Assembly (NCBI GenBank): GCA_900765525.1
Contig: CAAFRY010000275.1
Location: 1 to 5,108, forward strand
Length of the DNA: 5,108 nucleotides
Reading direction: 5' to 3'
From: an uncultured Blautia sp.
GTDB taxonomy: Bacteria; Bacillota; Clostridia; Lachnospirales; Lachnospiraceae
Shown: in pieces, positions 1-5,108 of the stretch
How positions within the stretch are numbered: position 1 is the first letter of the stretch
Layout: every line of letters begins with the position of its first letter
Position numbers and translations under genes: made by a program
Notes under the pieces: model-generated
Databases searched by the model: none
Told to the model about the DNA's origin: nothing
What the model saw: only the letters and a program-made list of their open reading frames with translations

Positions 1-192
1 ACAGACGACCAGACCAAGCTGGGAGCACCTACAGATTTCGAGGTAACTGTGCGTAACCTGAAGATAAGCGCAGGAGCAGGCTTTATCGTTGCCCTGACCG
101 GAGAAATCATGACCATGCCGGGATTGCCAAAAGTACCGGCTGCCGAGAGAATCGACGTAGACGAGACAGGAAAGATTTCCGGATTGTTCTAA
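1..192 (+). CDS. fhs: Formate--tetrahydrofolate ligase, C-terminal end (5' partial)
   Basis: This is the last 63 residues of formate--tetrahydrofolate ligase (10-formyl-THF synthetase), read in frame 1 from the window edge to a TAA at 190-192. The enzyme is cytoplasmic and joins formate to tetrahydrofolate using ATP. It supplies one-carbon units for purines and serine, and in acetogens it forms the methyl branch of the Wood-Ljungdahl pathway. The visible tail carries the family's characteristic ending: a [20 protein letters not shown] block followed by a short D/G-rich stretch and a terminal GLF. The ATP-binding and catalytic parts lie upstream of the window, so their integrity cannot be judged. 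The next gene on the same strand is a formate/nitrite-type channel, which fits a shared role in formate handling. A strong stem-loop begins 35 bases after the stop. Confidence 0.95.
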   Translation, partial: TDDQTKLGAPTDFEVTVRNLKISAGAGFIVALTGEIMTMPGLPKVPAAERIDVDETGKISGLF

Positions 193-227
193 ATCAGCCC
201 ATAGGGAAATTCTCTTAATATAGGGAG

Positions 228-266
228 ACTGCCGCATTAAACGGAAGAAATGTTTAGTGCGGCAGT
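228..266 (+). terminator. 15-bp stem-loop after fhs (terminator or leader hairpin)
   Basis: Arms 228-242 and 252-266 pair over 15 bp with a single T-G wobble (237/257) around a 9-base loop (243-251). The outer half of the stem is GC-rich (CTGCCGC/GCGGCAG). This is the size and placement expected of an intrinsic terminator for fhs. However, the bases that follow (TGCCTTTC) form only a poor T tract, so termination may be partial. I find no good promoter between the stem-loop and the FNT gene start at 306. The hairpin may therefore act as an attenuator or mRNA-processing element between two co-transcribed genes. Confidence 0.6.
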
Positions 267-305
267 TGCCTTTCAAAGTACGAATGCTGAAGGAAGCGAT
301 AAAGG

Positions 306-1067
306 ATGTTTAAAGATGAATATAAGGCAGTGGTAAACGGAGGCGTAGGCAAAATCAACCTGCTGAAAAATAATCCTCTGGGATATTTTATTTCTGCTAT
401 GGTTGCAGGTATGTTTATTTCCTTCGGAAGCTTTGTTGCCTTTACCTTAGGCGGTATTATCTCCGCAGGGGAGGCTGCTTCCTGGACAAAAGTGGCCCAG
501 GCCTTTGCTTTTGCTTCTGCACTTAGCCTTGTTGTTATGGCCGGAGCAGAGCTGTTTACGGGAAATAATTTTGTTATGTCAGCAGCTTCTTTTAGAAAAG
601 CTGTTAGCTGGGCAGATACGATTAAACTTTGGGTGGTATGCTGGCTGGGAAATCTGATTGGTTCTGTGGCTTCCGTGGTAGTTTTCCAGGTTACCGGTAT
701 TCCAAGCGGAGATACAGCGGAATATTTCGGAAGCATTGCAGCTACTAAAGTAGGATTTGCACCTATTCCGCTTCTGGCCAGAGCGATTCTCTGTAATATT
801 CTGGTATGTCTGGCCGTATGGTGCGGAATCAAAATGAAGACAGAGTCAGGAAAGCTTATCATGATTTTCTGGTGCATCTTTGTTTTCATGATATGTGGAT
901 TTGAGCATAGCATTGCAAATATGAGTATTATCGGTGTGGCAGTGGCAAACGGTTCTGTAGGAGTGGGACAGTATTTCTACAGTGTGATTTTGGCTACAGT
1001 TGGAAATATGATAGGTGCCATAGTATTTGTGGCTCTGCCTTATCATATTATTTCCAAAGAAAAATAG
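306..1067 (+). CDS. Formate/nitrite transporter (FNT) family channel, FocA/FdhC-like
   Basis: This 253-residue polytopic membrane protein belongs to the FNT family, whose members are pentameric channels moving formate, nitrite or related small anions across the cytoplasmic membrane. About six hydrophobic segments are visible (near 26-50, 63-83, 105-130, 152-174, 184-200 and 226-248). Both family signatures are present: VMAGAELFTG at 77-86 and AILCNILVCLA at 160-170. GFEHSIANM at 198-206 holds the conserved pore histidine, H201. Counting from these anchors, F69, L73, T85, F194 and H201 line up with E. coli FocA F75, L79, T91, F202 and H209, so the pore looks functional. Length is normal for the family. 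The ATG at 306 is supported by a GAAGGA ribosome site at 289-294. Formate is the favoured substrate because fhs lies just upstream, but nitrite or hydrosulfide cannot be excluded from sequence alone. Expression may depend on read-through past the 228-266 hairpin. Confidence 0.93.
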   Translation: MFKDEYKAVVNGGVGKINLLKNNPLGYFISAMVAGMFISFGSFVAFTLGGIISAGEAASWTKVAQAFAFASALSLVVMAGAELFTGNNFVMSAASFRKAVSWADTIKLWVVCWLGNLIGSVASVVVFQVTGIPSGDTAEYFGSIAATKVGFAPIPLLARAILCNILVCLAVWCGIKMKTESGKLIMIFWCIFVFMICGFEHSIANMSIIGVAVANGSVGVGQYFYSVILATVGNMIGAIVFVALPYHIISKEK

Positions 1068-1097
1068 CTTACGAGAACCTCTTTATACATGTGTGGT

Positions 1098-1140
1098 AGA
1101 AAAGCAGATTGTCTGGTTTGGGCAGTCTGCTTTTCTCATT
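1098..1140 (+). terminator. Intrinsic terminator after the FNT channel gene
   Basis: Arms 1098-1113 and 1121-1136 form a 16-bp stem: 11 perfect outer pairs (AGAAAAGCAGA/TCTGCTTTTCT), then five inner pairs with two G-T wobbles, around a 7-base loop (1114-1120). The 3' arm ends in TTTTCT followed by CATT, giving a T-rich end. The stem starts 31 bases after the channel's stop codon. A + strand gene with its own likely promoter follows immediately, which fits transcription ending here. Confidence 0.75.
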
Positions 1141-1167
1141 GAATATGGGTTATTTTGCGCTTATTAT
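1139..1167 (+). promoter_or_regulatory. Candidate sigma-A promoter of the S8 protease gene
   Basis: TTGAAT at 1139-1144 and TATTAT at 1162-1167 are separated by 17 bases, matching the -35 and -10 consensus at 4/6 and 5/6 positions. The site begins just after the preceding terminator and about 60 bases before the protease start, so the transcript would have a short leader with a strong AAGGGAGG ribosome site (1215-1222). The same bases also show a weak likeness to a forespore sigma-G type site: GAATA at 1141-1145 and TATTATA at 1162-1168. That reading is speculative. Confidence 0.5.
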
Positions 1168-1227
1168 AGGAAAGTTTCAGAGTGTGTCCCTATATATTAG
1201 AGTAACAGAAATAAAAGGGAGGCATAC

Positions 1228-2970
1228 ATGGACAGCCAAAAACTGGAAAATATGCTGAATCTGGCGCTGGATGCCACCGGGGAAGAGCGGAGTAAATCCC
1301 TTCAGCTGAATGTGGGGTATGACAGTCAGGAGGGTGTGTGGGAGCTAATCATAAAATATTCCGGCAATCTAAGGGAGATTCTGGGACCAGAGGTACAGGT
1401 GACAGAGCTTCTGGGAGGTTTTGGGATTCTGACAATTCCTGAAAGACTGGTGGATTCTCTGGCGGATTTTCCCCAGATAGAGTATGTAGAGAAGCCCAAG
1501 CGGCTTTTTTTTGCAGCGGAGCAGGGGCGCAGTGCCTCCTGTATGAGTGGGGTACAGAGTGAATTCTCTCCTTTGGGACCAGGGCTTACAGGAAGAGGCG
1601 TGTTGGTGGCCTGTGTGGATTCAGGCATAGACTACAGCCATCCGGATTTTCGGAATCCGGACGGCAGCAGCCGGATTCTCAGACTTTGGGACCAGACTGT
1701 ATCAGGCAGCCCGCCGGAGGGCTATGCTATTGGAACGGAATATACCAAGGAAGATATTGACCGGGCCCTGGAAGCACCTACCCTTGCAGAGCGGGCGGAA
1801 ATAGTCCACAGCCGGGATACAAGCGGCCATGGGACAGGAGTTATGGGTATTGCGGCAGGAAATGGCAGGGCTATGGAAGGAATCAGCCGGGGTGTGGCCT
1901 ATGAGAGCAGTCTTATTGTGGTGAAGCTGGGAGTTCCCAGGGAAGAGGGCTTCCCCAGAACAACGGAGCTTATGCAGGGTATAGATTATGTCATCCGCCA
2001 AGCTTTAAAGCTCCAAATGCCGGTGGCCCTGAATCTTAGCTTTGGGAATAATTATGGTTCTCACAGTGGGGAGTCCCTGATAGAAACCTACCTGGACAAT
2101 GTGGCTCTCATTGGGCGCAGTGTTATCTGTGTGGGGATGGGTAACGAAGGAGCACAGGCTCTGCATACCTCGGGTATTCTTACACAAGGCCAGGAGTTTC
2201 AGGTCCAGTTAAATGTGGCTCAGTATCAGACGGGAATCAATGTCCAGCTGTGGAAGCAATATATAGACCAGATGGAAGTTGGACTCATCCATCCCAACGG
2301 GCAGAGGGTAGGACCTTTTCAGGAGATTCTGGGGCCTCAGAGGTTTTCTGTAGGCCTTACGGAGATTTTGATTTATTATGGAAAACCCAGTCCTTACAGC
2401 CTTTCCCAGGAAATTTTTATTGATTTTATTCCCAGGGGACAATATGTGGACAGCGGAACCTGGAGGATTGTGCTGATTCCCAGAAGAATTGTGGATGGCA
2501 GGTATGATTTGTGGCTGCCGGGAGGAGGAGTCCTGAATCAGGATACGGCTTTCCCCTATCCTACGCCTGATACTACCCTTACTATTCCATCTACTTCCCG
2601 CAGGGTGATTTCTGTGGGGGCTTATAATTCCAGGCTAATGTCTTATGCTGATTTTTCCGGCAGGGGATTTACCAGGGTTCTTGAGGAGATTAAGCCGGAT
2701 TTAGCTGCTCCGGGGGTGGATATTCGAACGGCAGCTCCGGGAGGCGGCTATGCTTCCCGTACCGGAACTTCCTTTGCCACACCTTTTGTCACCGGGGCCG
2801 CAGCCCTGATGATGGAGTGGGGGATTGTGAGAGGGGAAGACCCATATCTGTATGGAGAGAAGGTGAAGGCATATCTCAGAAGAGGGGCCAGACGGCTGCC
2901 CCAGGGAACCTATCCCAACCGGGAAACAGGTTTTGGAATGCTGTGCCTGCGGGACAGCTTTCCGGTGTGA
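1228..2970 (+). CDS. S8 family subtilisin-like serine protease, Csp-like with jellyroll insertion
   Basis: This 580-residue protein has an intact subtilase triad: D131 in ACVDSGID, H201 in SGHGTGVMG and S515 in GTSFATP. N306 (GMGNEGA) is the oxyanion-hole asparagine. Residues 1 to about 95 look like a subtilisin prodomain, with the ILTIPERLVDSL and IEYVEKP region typical of this fold; self-cleavage would be expected near 93-105, but the exact site is not visible. The stretch from N306 to S515 is 209 residues, against 66 in subtilisin BPN'. The extra ~140 residues (about 316-450) match the place where clostridial CspB-type proteases carry a jellyroll domain. Length also fits that group. There is no signal peptide or membrane segment, again as in Csp proteins, which are packaged in spores and activate the cortex hydrolase SleC. 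No sleC or other germination gene is in view, so a germination role is inference; many Lachnospiraceae carry several such paralogues of unknown role. The ATG follows a strong GGGAGG site by 5 bases. Confidence 0.9.
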   Translation: MDSQKLENMLNLALDATGEERSKSLQLNVGYDSQEGVWELIIKYSGNLREILGPEVQVTELLGGFGILTIPERLVDSLADFPQIEYVEKPKRLFFAAEQGRSASCMSGVQSEFSPLGPGLTGRGVLVACVDSGIDYSHPDFRNPDGSSRILRLWDQTVSGSPPEGYAIGTEYTKEDIDRALEAPTLAERAEIVHSRDTSGHGTGVMGIAAGNGRAMEGISRGVAYESSLIVVKLGVPREEGFPRTTELMQGIDYVIRQALKLQMPVALNLSFGNNYGSHSGESLIETYLDNVALIGRSVICVGMGNEGAQALHTSGILTQGQEFQVQLNVAQYQTGINVQLWKQYIDQMEVGLIHPNGQRVGPFQEILGPQRFSVGLTEILIYYGKPSPYSLSQEIFIDFIPRGQYVDSGTWRIVLIPRRIVDGRYDLWLPGGGVLNQDTAFPYPTPDTTLTIPSTSRRVISVGAYNSRLMSYADFSGRGFTRVLEEIKPDLAAPGVDIRTAAPGGGYASRTGTSFATPFVTGAAALMMEWGIVRGEDPYLYGEKVKAYLRRGARRLPQGTYPNRETGFGMLCLRDSFPV

Positions 2971-2987
2971 GATTTATGGGCTGTTAT

Positions 2988-3133
2988 GGCCGGCTGCTGT
3001 GCAAACAGATGCGAGCCCGGATGAATGTTGCCGGCCTCTGAGCTGACCGTTGCGTGTCCGGCTGGAAGGTACTGGCTATTATGGGAATAGCCGTGAGTTT
3101 GTAAGTCCGGCCGGCTGCTGCATGAGATTGCAG
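2988..3133 (+). other. GC-rich intergenic region with repeated and inverted motifs, possible structured RNA
   Basis: The 250 bases between the S8 protease and the ABC transporter hold no supported gene. A 12-base direct repeat, GGCCGGCTGCTG, occurs at 2988-2999 and 3109-3120. GGCCGGC at 2988-2994 can pair with GCCGGCC at 3030-3036. CCGGCTGG at 3058-3065 can pair with CCGGCCGG at 3107-3114 (8 bp, one wobble), enclosing a perfect 7-bp hairpin at 3074-3080/3086-3092 with loop ATGGG. A further hairpin lies at 3118-3122/3129-3133. None is followed by a T tract, so a standard intrinsic terminator is not evident. I compared it from memory with cobalamin, THF and other known riboswitches and found no convincing match. 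It could be the 3' end of the protease mRNA, a regulatory RNA or a decayed repeat element. Confidence 0.4.
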
Positions 3134-3138
3134 GAGAA

Positions 3139-3175
3139 GATACCCTTGCCCCAAGAGGGTATCCTCGGGTATACT
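3139..3175 (+). promoter_or_regulatory. Candidate promoter with overlapping dyad operator upstream of the ABC transporter
   Basis: TATACT at 3170-3175 (5/6 to the -10 consensus) lies 18 bases after TTGCCC at 3146-3151 (4/6 to the -35). A perfect 8-bp inverted repeat, GATACCCT (3139-3146) and AGGGTATC (3156-3163) with a 9-base gap, spans the -35 and most of the spacer. A dyad placed this way is typical of a repressor or MerR-type activator site. It could also fold as a hairpin in read-through RNA, but no T tract follows. Transcription would start roughly 40 bases before the ATG at 3221. The regulator is not encoded in the window. Confidence 0.45.
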
Positions 3176-3220
3176 AAGAAAGGAAAATGTAATCAAAACA
3201 GAATATAAAGGAGAAGAGAA

Positions 3221-4954
3221 ATGTTTGAGAAACTGAAGAAGCTGGCCGGATATTATAAACCTTACAAGGGACTTTTCTTTTCAGATATGTTCTTTGCTAT
3301 ATTGGGTGCGGCCATAACTTTAGTGATTCCCCTCATTGTCCGGTATATTACCAGCAGTGTAGTTGAACTGCCGGTATCTGAGGCTACGGGAATCATTGTG
3401 AAGCTGGGAATCTTTATGATTGCCCTGGTGGCCGTGGAGGCCTTTTGTAACTTTTATATTGCTTACTATGGCCATATTATGGGGGCCAGGATTGAGCGTG
3501 ATATGAGGAACGAAATTTTCGGCCATTATCAGAAGCTGTCCTTTGCCTTTTATGACAACCAGAAGGTGGGACACCTTCTGTCCAGAATCACAGCAGATTT
3601 GTTTGACATCAGTGAGCTGCTGCACCATGGACCTGAAGATTTGGTGATTTCCATTATTAAATTTGCCGGAGCTTTCGGGATTTTAGTAATGGTGAATGAG
3701 AAGCTGGCCCTGGCTGCCTTTTTCTTCGTACCCTTCCTGATTCTCTATGCGGTTATCTTTAACCGGAAGATGAAGACTGCTTTTAAGGAGAACCGGGCCA
3801 GGATTGCGGACATTAACACCCAGATTGAAGACAGTCTTTCGGGAATTCGTGTGGTGAAATCCTTCGCAAATGAAAAGGAGGAAATGAAGAAATTCCGCAG
3901 GGGAAATGAGAGATTTGTGGACTCTAAGAAAACCAGTTACAAATACATGGGCGGTTATAATTCCGGTATGGGAGCATTTACCACGCTGATTACCATTGCA
4001 GTACTTCTGGCGGGGGCCTACTTCATGGCCAGAGGGGAAATGCCTGTAGAGGACCTGGTGACAGCTCTTCTGTATATCAATAACCTGACGGACCCGGTGA
4101 AGAAGCTGATTACCTTTACGGAGCAGTTCCAAAACGGATACAGCGGTTATTCCAGATTCCTGGAGGTTATGGCGGTGGCGCCTGATATTAAGGATAAGGA
4201 AGATGCTAAGGAAGTTACGGATGTAAAGGGTGAAATTGATTTCCAGGATGTTTCCTTTGCCTATGAAAACTCTCAGGAAAAGGTTTTGAGCCATGTAAAT
4301 CTAAAGGTCAGTGCCGGCGAATATGTGGCTCTGGTGGGAAGCTCGGGAGCGGGAAAGACTACCCTGTGCAGCCTGATTCCCAGATTTTATGATGTGACCC
4401 GGGGACGTGTGCTTTTGGACGGTGAGGACATAAGAAATCTGAAGCTGGACAGTCTGCGGAGCCATATCGGAATCGTGCAGCAGGATGTGTATCTTTTTGC
4501 AGGTACGGTTATGGAAAATATCCGTTACGGCAGGCCGGAGGCAACGGATGAAGAGGTAGTGAGAGCCGCCAAGGCTGCCAATGCCCATGAATTTATCATG
4601 GAGCTGGAAAACGGCTATGACACAGATATAGGACAAAGAGGTGTGAAGCTTTCAGGTGGACAGAAGCAGAGACTTTCTATTGCCAGGGTCTTTTTGAAAA
4701 ATCCGCCTATTCTGATTTTCGACGAGGCTACCTCTGCACTGGACAATGAGAGCGAGAAGATTGTCCAGCATTCCCTGGAAAAGCTGGCGAAAAACCGCAC
4801 GACCTTTGTGATTGCCCACAGACTTTCCACTATCCGAAGCGCCCAGAGAATCCTGGTGCTGACCGAGGATGGCATTGCTGAGGAGGGGACTCATGAGGAA
4901 TTGATGAAGAAGGAAGGAATTTACAGTAATCTGTACAAAATGTCCTTTGGCTGA
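3221..4954 (+). CDS. ABC exporter half-transporter (type IV, MsbA/BmrA-like): fused membrane and ATPase domains
   Basis: This 577-residue protein has one membrane domain followed by one nucleotide-binding domain, the standard build and length of an ABC exporter that works as a dimer in the cytoplasmic membrane. About six hydrophobic segments fall near 16-40, 56-80, 138-158, 160-182, 247-270 and 276-296. The ATPase motifs are complete: A-loop Y348, Walker A GSSGAGKTT at 373-381, Q-loop Q421, X-loop around 463-474 (GYDTDIGQRG), signature LSGGQ at 477-481, Walker B ILIFDE with D501 and catalytic E502, D-loop SALD at 505-508 and H-loop H533. Signature and catalytic glutamate are both canonical, so the protein could act as a homodimer; degenerate-site heterodimers usually lack one of them. 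No partner half-transporter is beside it in the window. The substrate (drug, lipid or peptide) cannot be told from sequence; no N-terminal peptidase domain is present. Start ATG has an AAAGGAG site (3207-3213) with a 7-base spacer. A likely own promoter with a dyad lies upstream. Confidence 0.93.
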   Translation: MFEKLKKLAGYYKPYKGLFFSDMFFAILGAAITLVIPLIVRYITSSVVELPVSEATGIIVKLGIFMIALVAVEAFCNFYIAYYGHIMGARIERDMRNEIFGHYQKLSFAFYDNQKVGHLLSRITADLFDISELLHHGPEDLVISIIKFAGAFGILVMVNEKLALAAFFFVPFLILYAVIFNRKMKTAFKENRARIADINTQIEDSLSGIRVVKSFANEKEEMKKFRRGNERFVDSKKTSYKYMGGYNSGMGAFTTLITIAVLLAGAYFMARGEMPVEDLVTALLYINNLTDPVKKLITFTEQFQNGYSGYSRFLEVMAVAPDIKDKEDAKEVTDVKGEIDFQDVSFAYENSQEKVLSHVNLKVSAGEYVALVGSSGAGKTTLCSLIPRFYDVTRGRVLLDGEDIRNLKLDSLRSHIGIVQQDVYLFAGTVMENIRYGRPEATDEEVVRAAKAANAHEFIMELENGYDTDIGQRGVKLSGGQKQRLSIARVFLKNPPILIFDEATSALDNESEKIVQHSLEKLAKNRTTFVIAHRLSTIRSAQRILVLTEDGIAEEGTHEELMKKEGIYSNLYKMSFG

Positions 4955-5010
4955 GAATCAGGATGCCATCAAAGAAAGCAGAGAAAACACAGGGCTGTGA
5001 AGGCGATTCG

Positions 5011-5108
5011 TAACAGTTTAGCCTAGTGTACTGACACGTTCACATTTTAGCAAATGACTTGCCTGAATTTCCATCTGCTGCGTTGTCGTCAATCGACGTA
5101 GCCACCGC
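5011..5108. repeat. Probable edge of a dispersed intergenic repeat (runs out of window)
   Basis: The last ~100 bases contain several short dyads: GTGT/ACAC at 5026-5037, CATTT/AAATG at 5043-5056, and a 9-bp stem at 5077-5085/5094-5102 (GCTGCGTTG with CGACGTAGC, two wobbles, 8-base loop). The segment around 5075-5102 resembles, from memory, a short sequence found many times between genes in Lachnospiraceae genomes; I could not search to confirm this. No copy elsewhere in this window was found, the left boundary near 5011 is a guess, and the right end is cut off. The stretch from 4955 to about 5010 before it shows no gene and no convincing terminator for the ABC gene. Confidence 0.4.

Noticed and set aside
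254..913. 219-codon minus-strand ORF
   Set aside because: It lies almost wholly antisense to the well-supported FNT channel, has no recognisable domain, and looks like a shadow of the codon use of that gene.
2817..3041. 74-codon + strand ORF overlapping the end of the protease gene, and the 21-residue frame starting at 2976
   Set aside because: The first overlaps the conserved protease C-terminus in another frame. The second has no ribosome site and runs through the repeat-rich intergenic DNA.
3057..3163. Possible cobalamin riboswitch (GGGAAT ... AAGTCCGG and a nearby CAGGAGAAGATACCC)
   Set aside because: The spacing between the conserved pieces is wrong, the B12-box is not matched, and the downstream gene is not a cobalamin transporter.
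3122..3208. Possible 28-residue leader peptide upstream of the ABC gene
   Set aside because: There is no ribosome-binding site before its ATG, and the predicted promoter starts transcription downstream of it.
3683..4294. 203-codon minus-strand ORF
   Set aside because: It is antisense to the ABC transporter, lacks any recognised motif, and the + strand frame is unambiguous.
4984..4999. Minus-strand terminator: CACAG/CTGTG dyad followed by TTTT on the minus strand
   Set aside because: The stem is only 5 bp with a 2-base loop, too weak to call, and no minus-strand gene is established beside it.
1..5108. CRISPR array, tRNA, rRNA, transposase gene or phage genes
   Set aside because: I saw no regularly spaced repeats, no RNA gene signatures and no recombinase or phage proteins in any frame.

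Overview
The window reads as an ordinary chromosomal segment of an anaerobic, spore-forming-type Firmicute. The best fit is Lachnospiraceae, perhaps Blautia-like, but this is inferred from gene content and protein style and was not tested by a search. All genes lie on the + strand: the 3' end of formate--tetrahydrofolate ligase (fhs), a formate/nitrite-family channel, a cytoplasmic-type subtilisin-like protease related to the clostridial Csp proteases, and an ABC exporter half-transporter.

Layout. Positions 1-192 hold the last 63 codons of fhs. A 15-bp stem-loop (228-266) separates it from the FNT channel gene (306-1067), which ends at a second long stem-loop (1098-1136). A sigma-A-like promoter starts almost directly after that stem-loop and precedes the S8 protease gene (1228-2970). 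Next come 250 bases without a gene (2971-3220), unusually rich in GC-rich inverted and direct repeats. They end in a perfect 8+8 dyad that overlaps a plausible promoter for the ABC transporter gene (3221-4954). The last ~150 bases hold no gene on the + strand. Their final ~100 bases look like the edge of a dispersed intergenic repeat that runs out of the window.

How the parts relate. Fhs consumes formate to make 10-formyl-THF, the entry step of the methyl branch of the Wood-Ljungdahl pathway and of general C1 metabolism. A formate channel directly downstream is therefore a sensible partner and can be read as a small formate-handling unit. The S8 protease and the ABC exporter each appear to have their own promoter and show no obvious link to that unit or to each other.

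No clearly new multi-gene system is visible. The parts most worth a second look are non-coding: the structured 2971-3133 region with mutually exclusive pairings, the dyad over the ABC promoter, and the repeat at the right edge.
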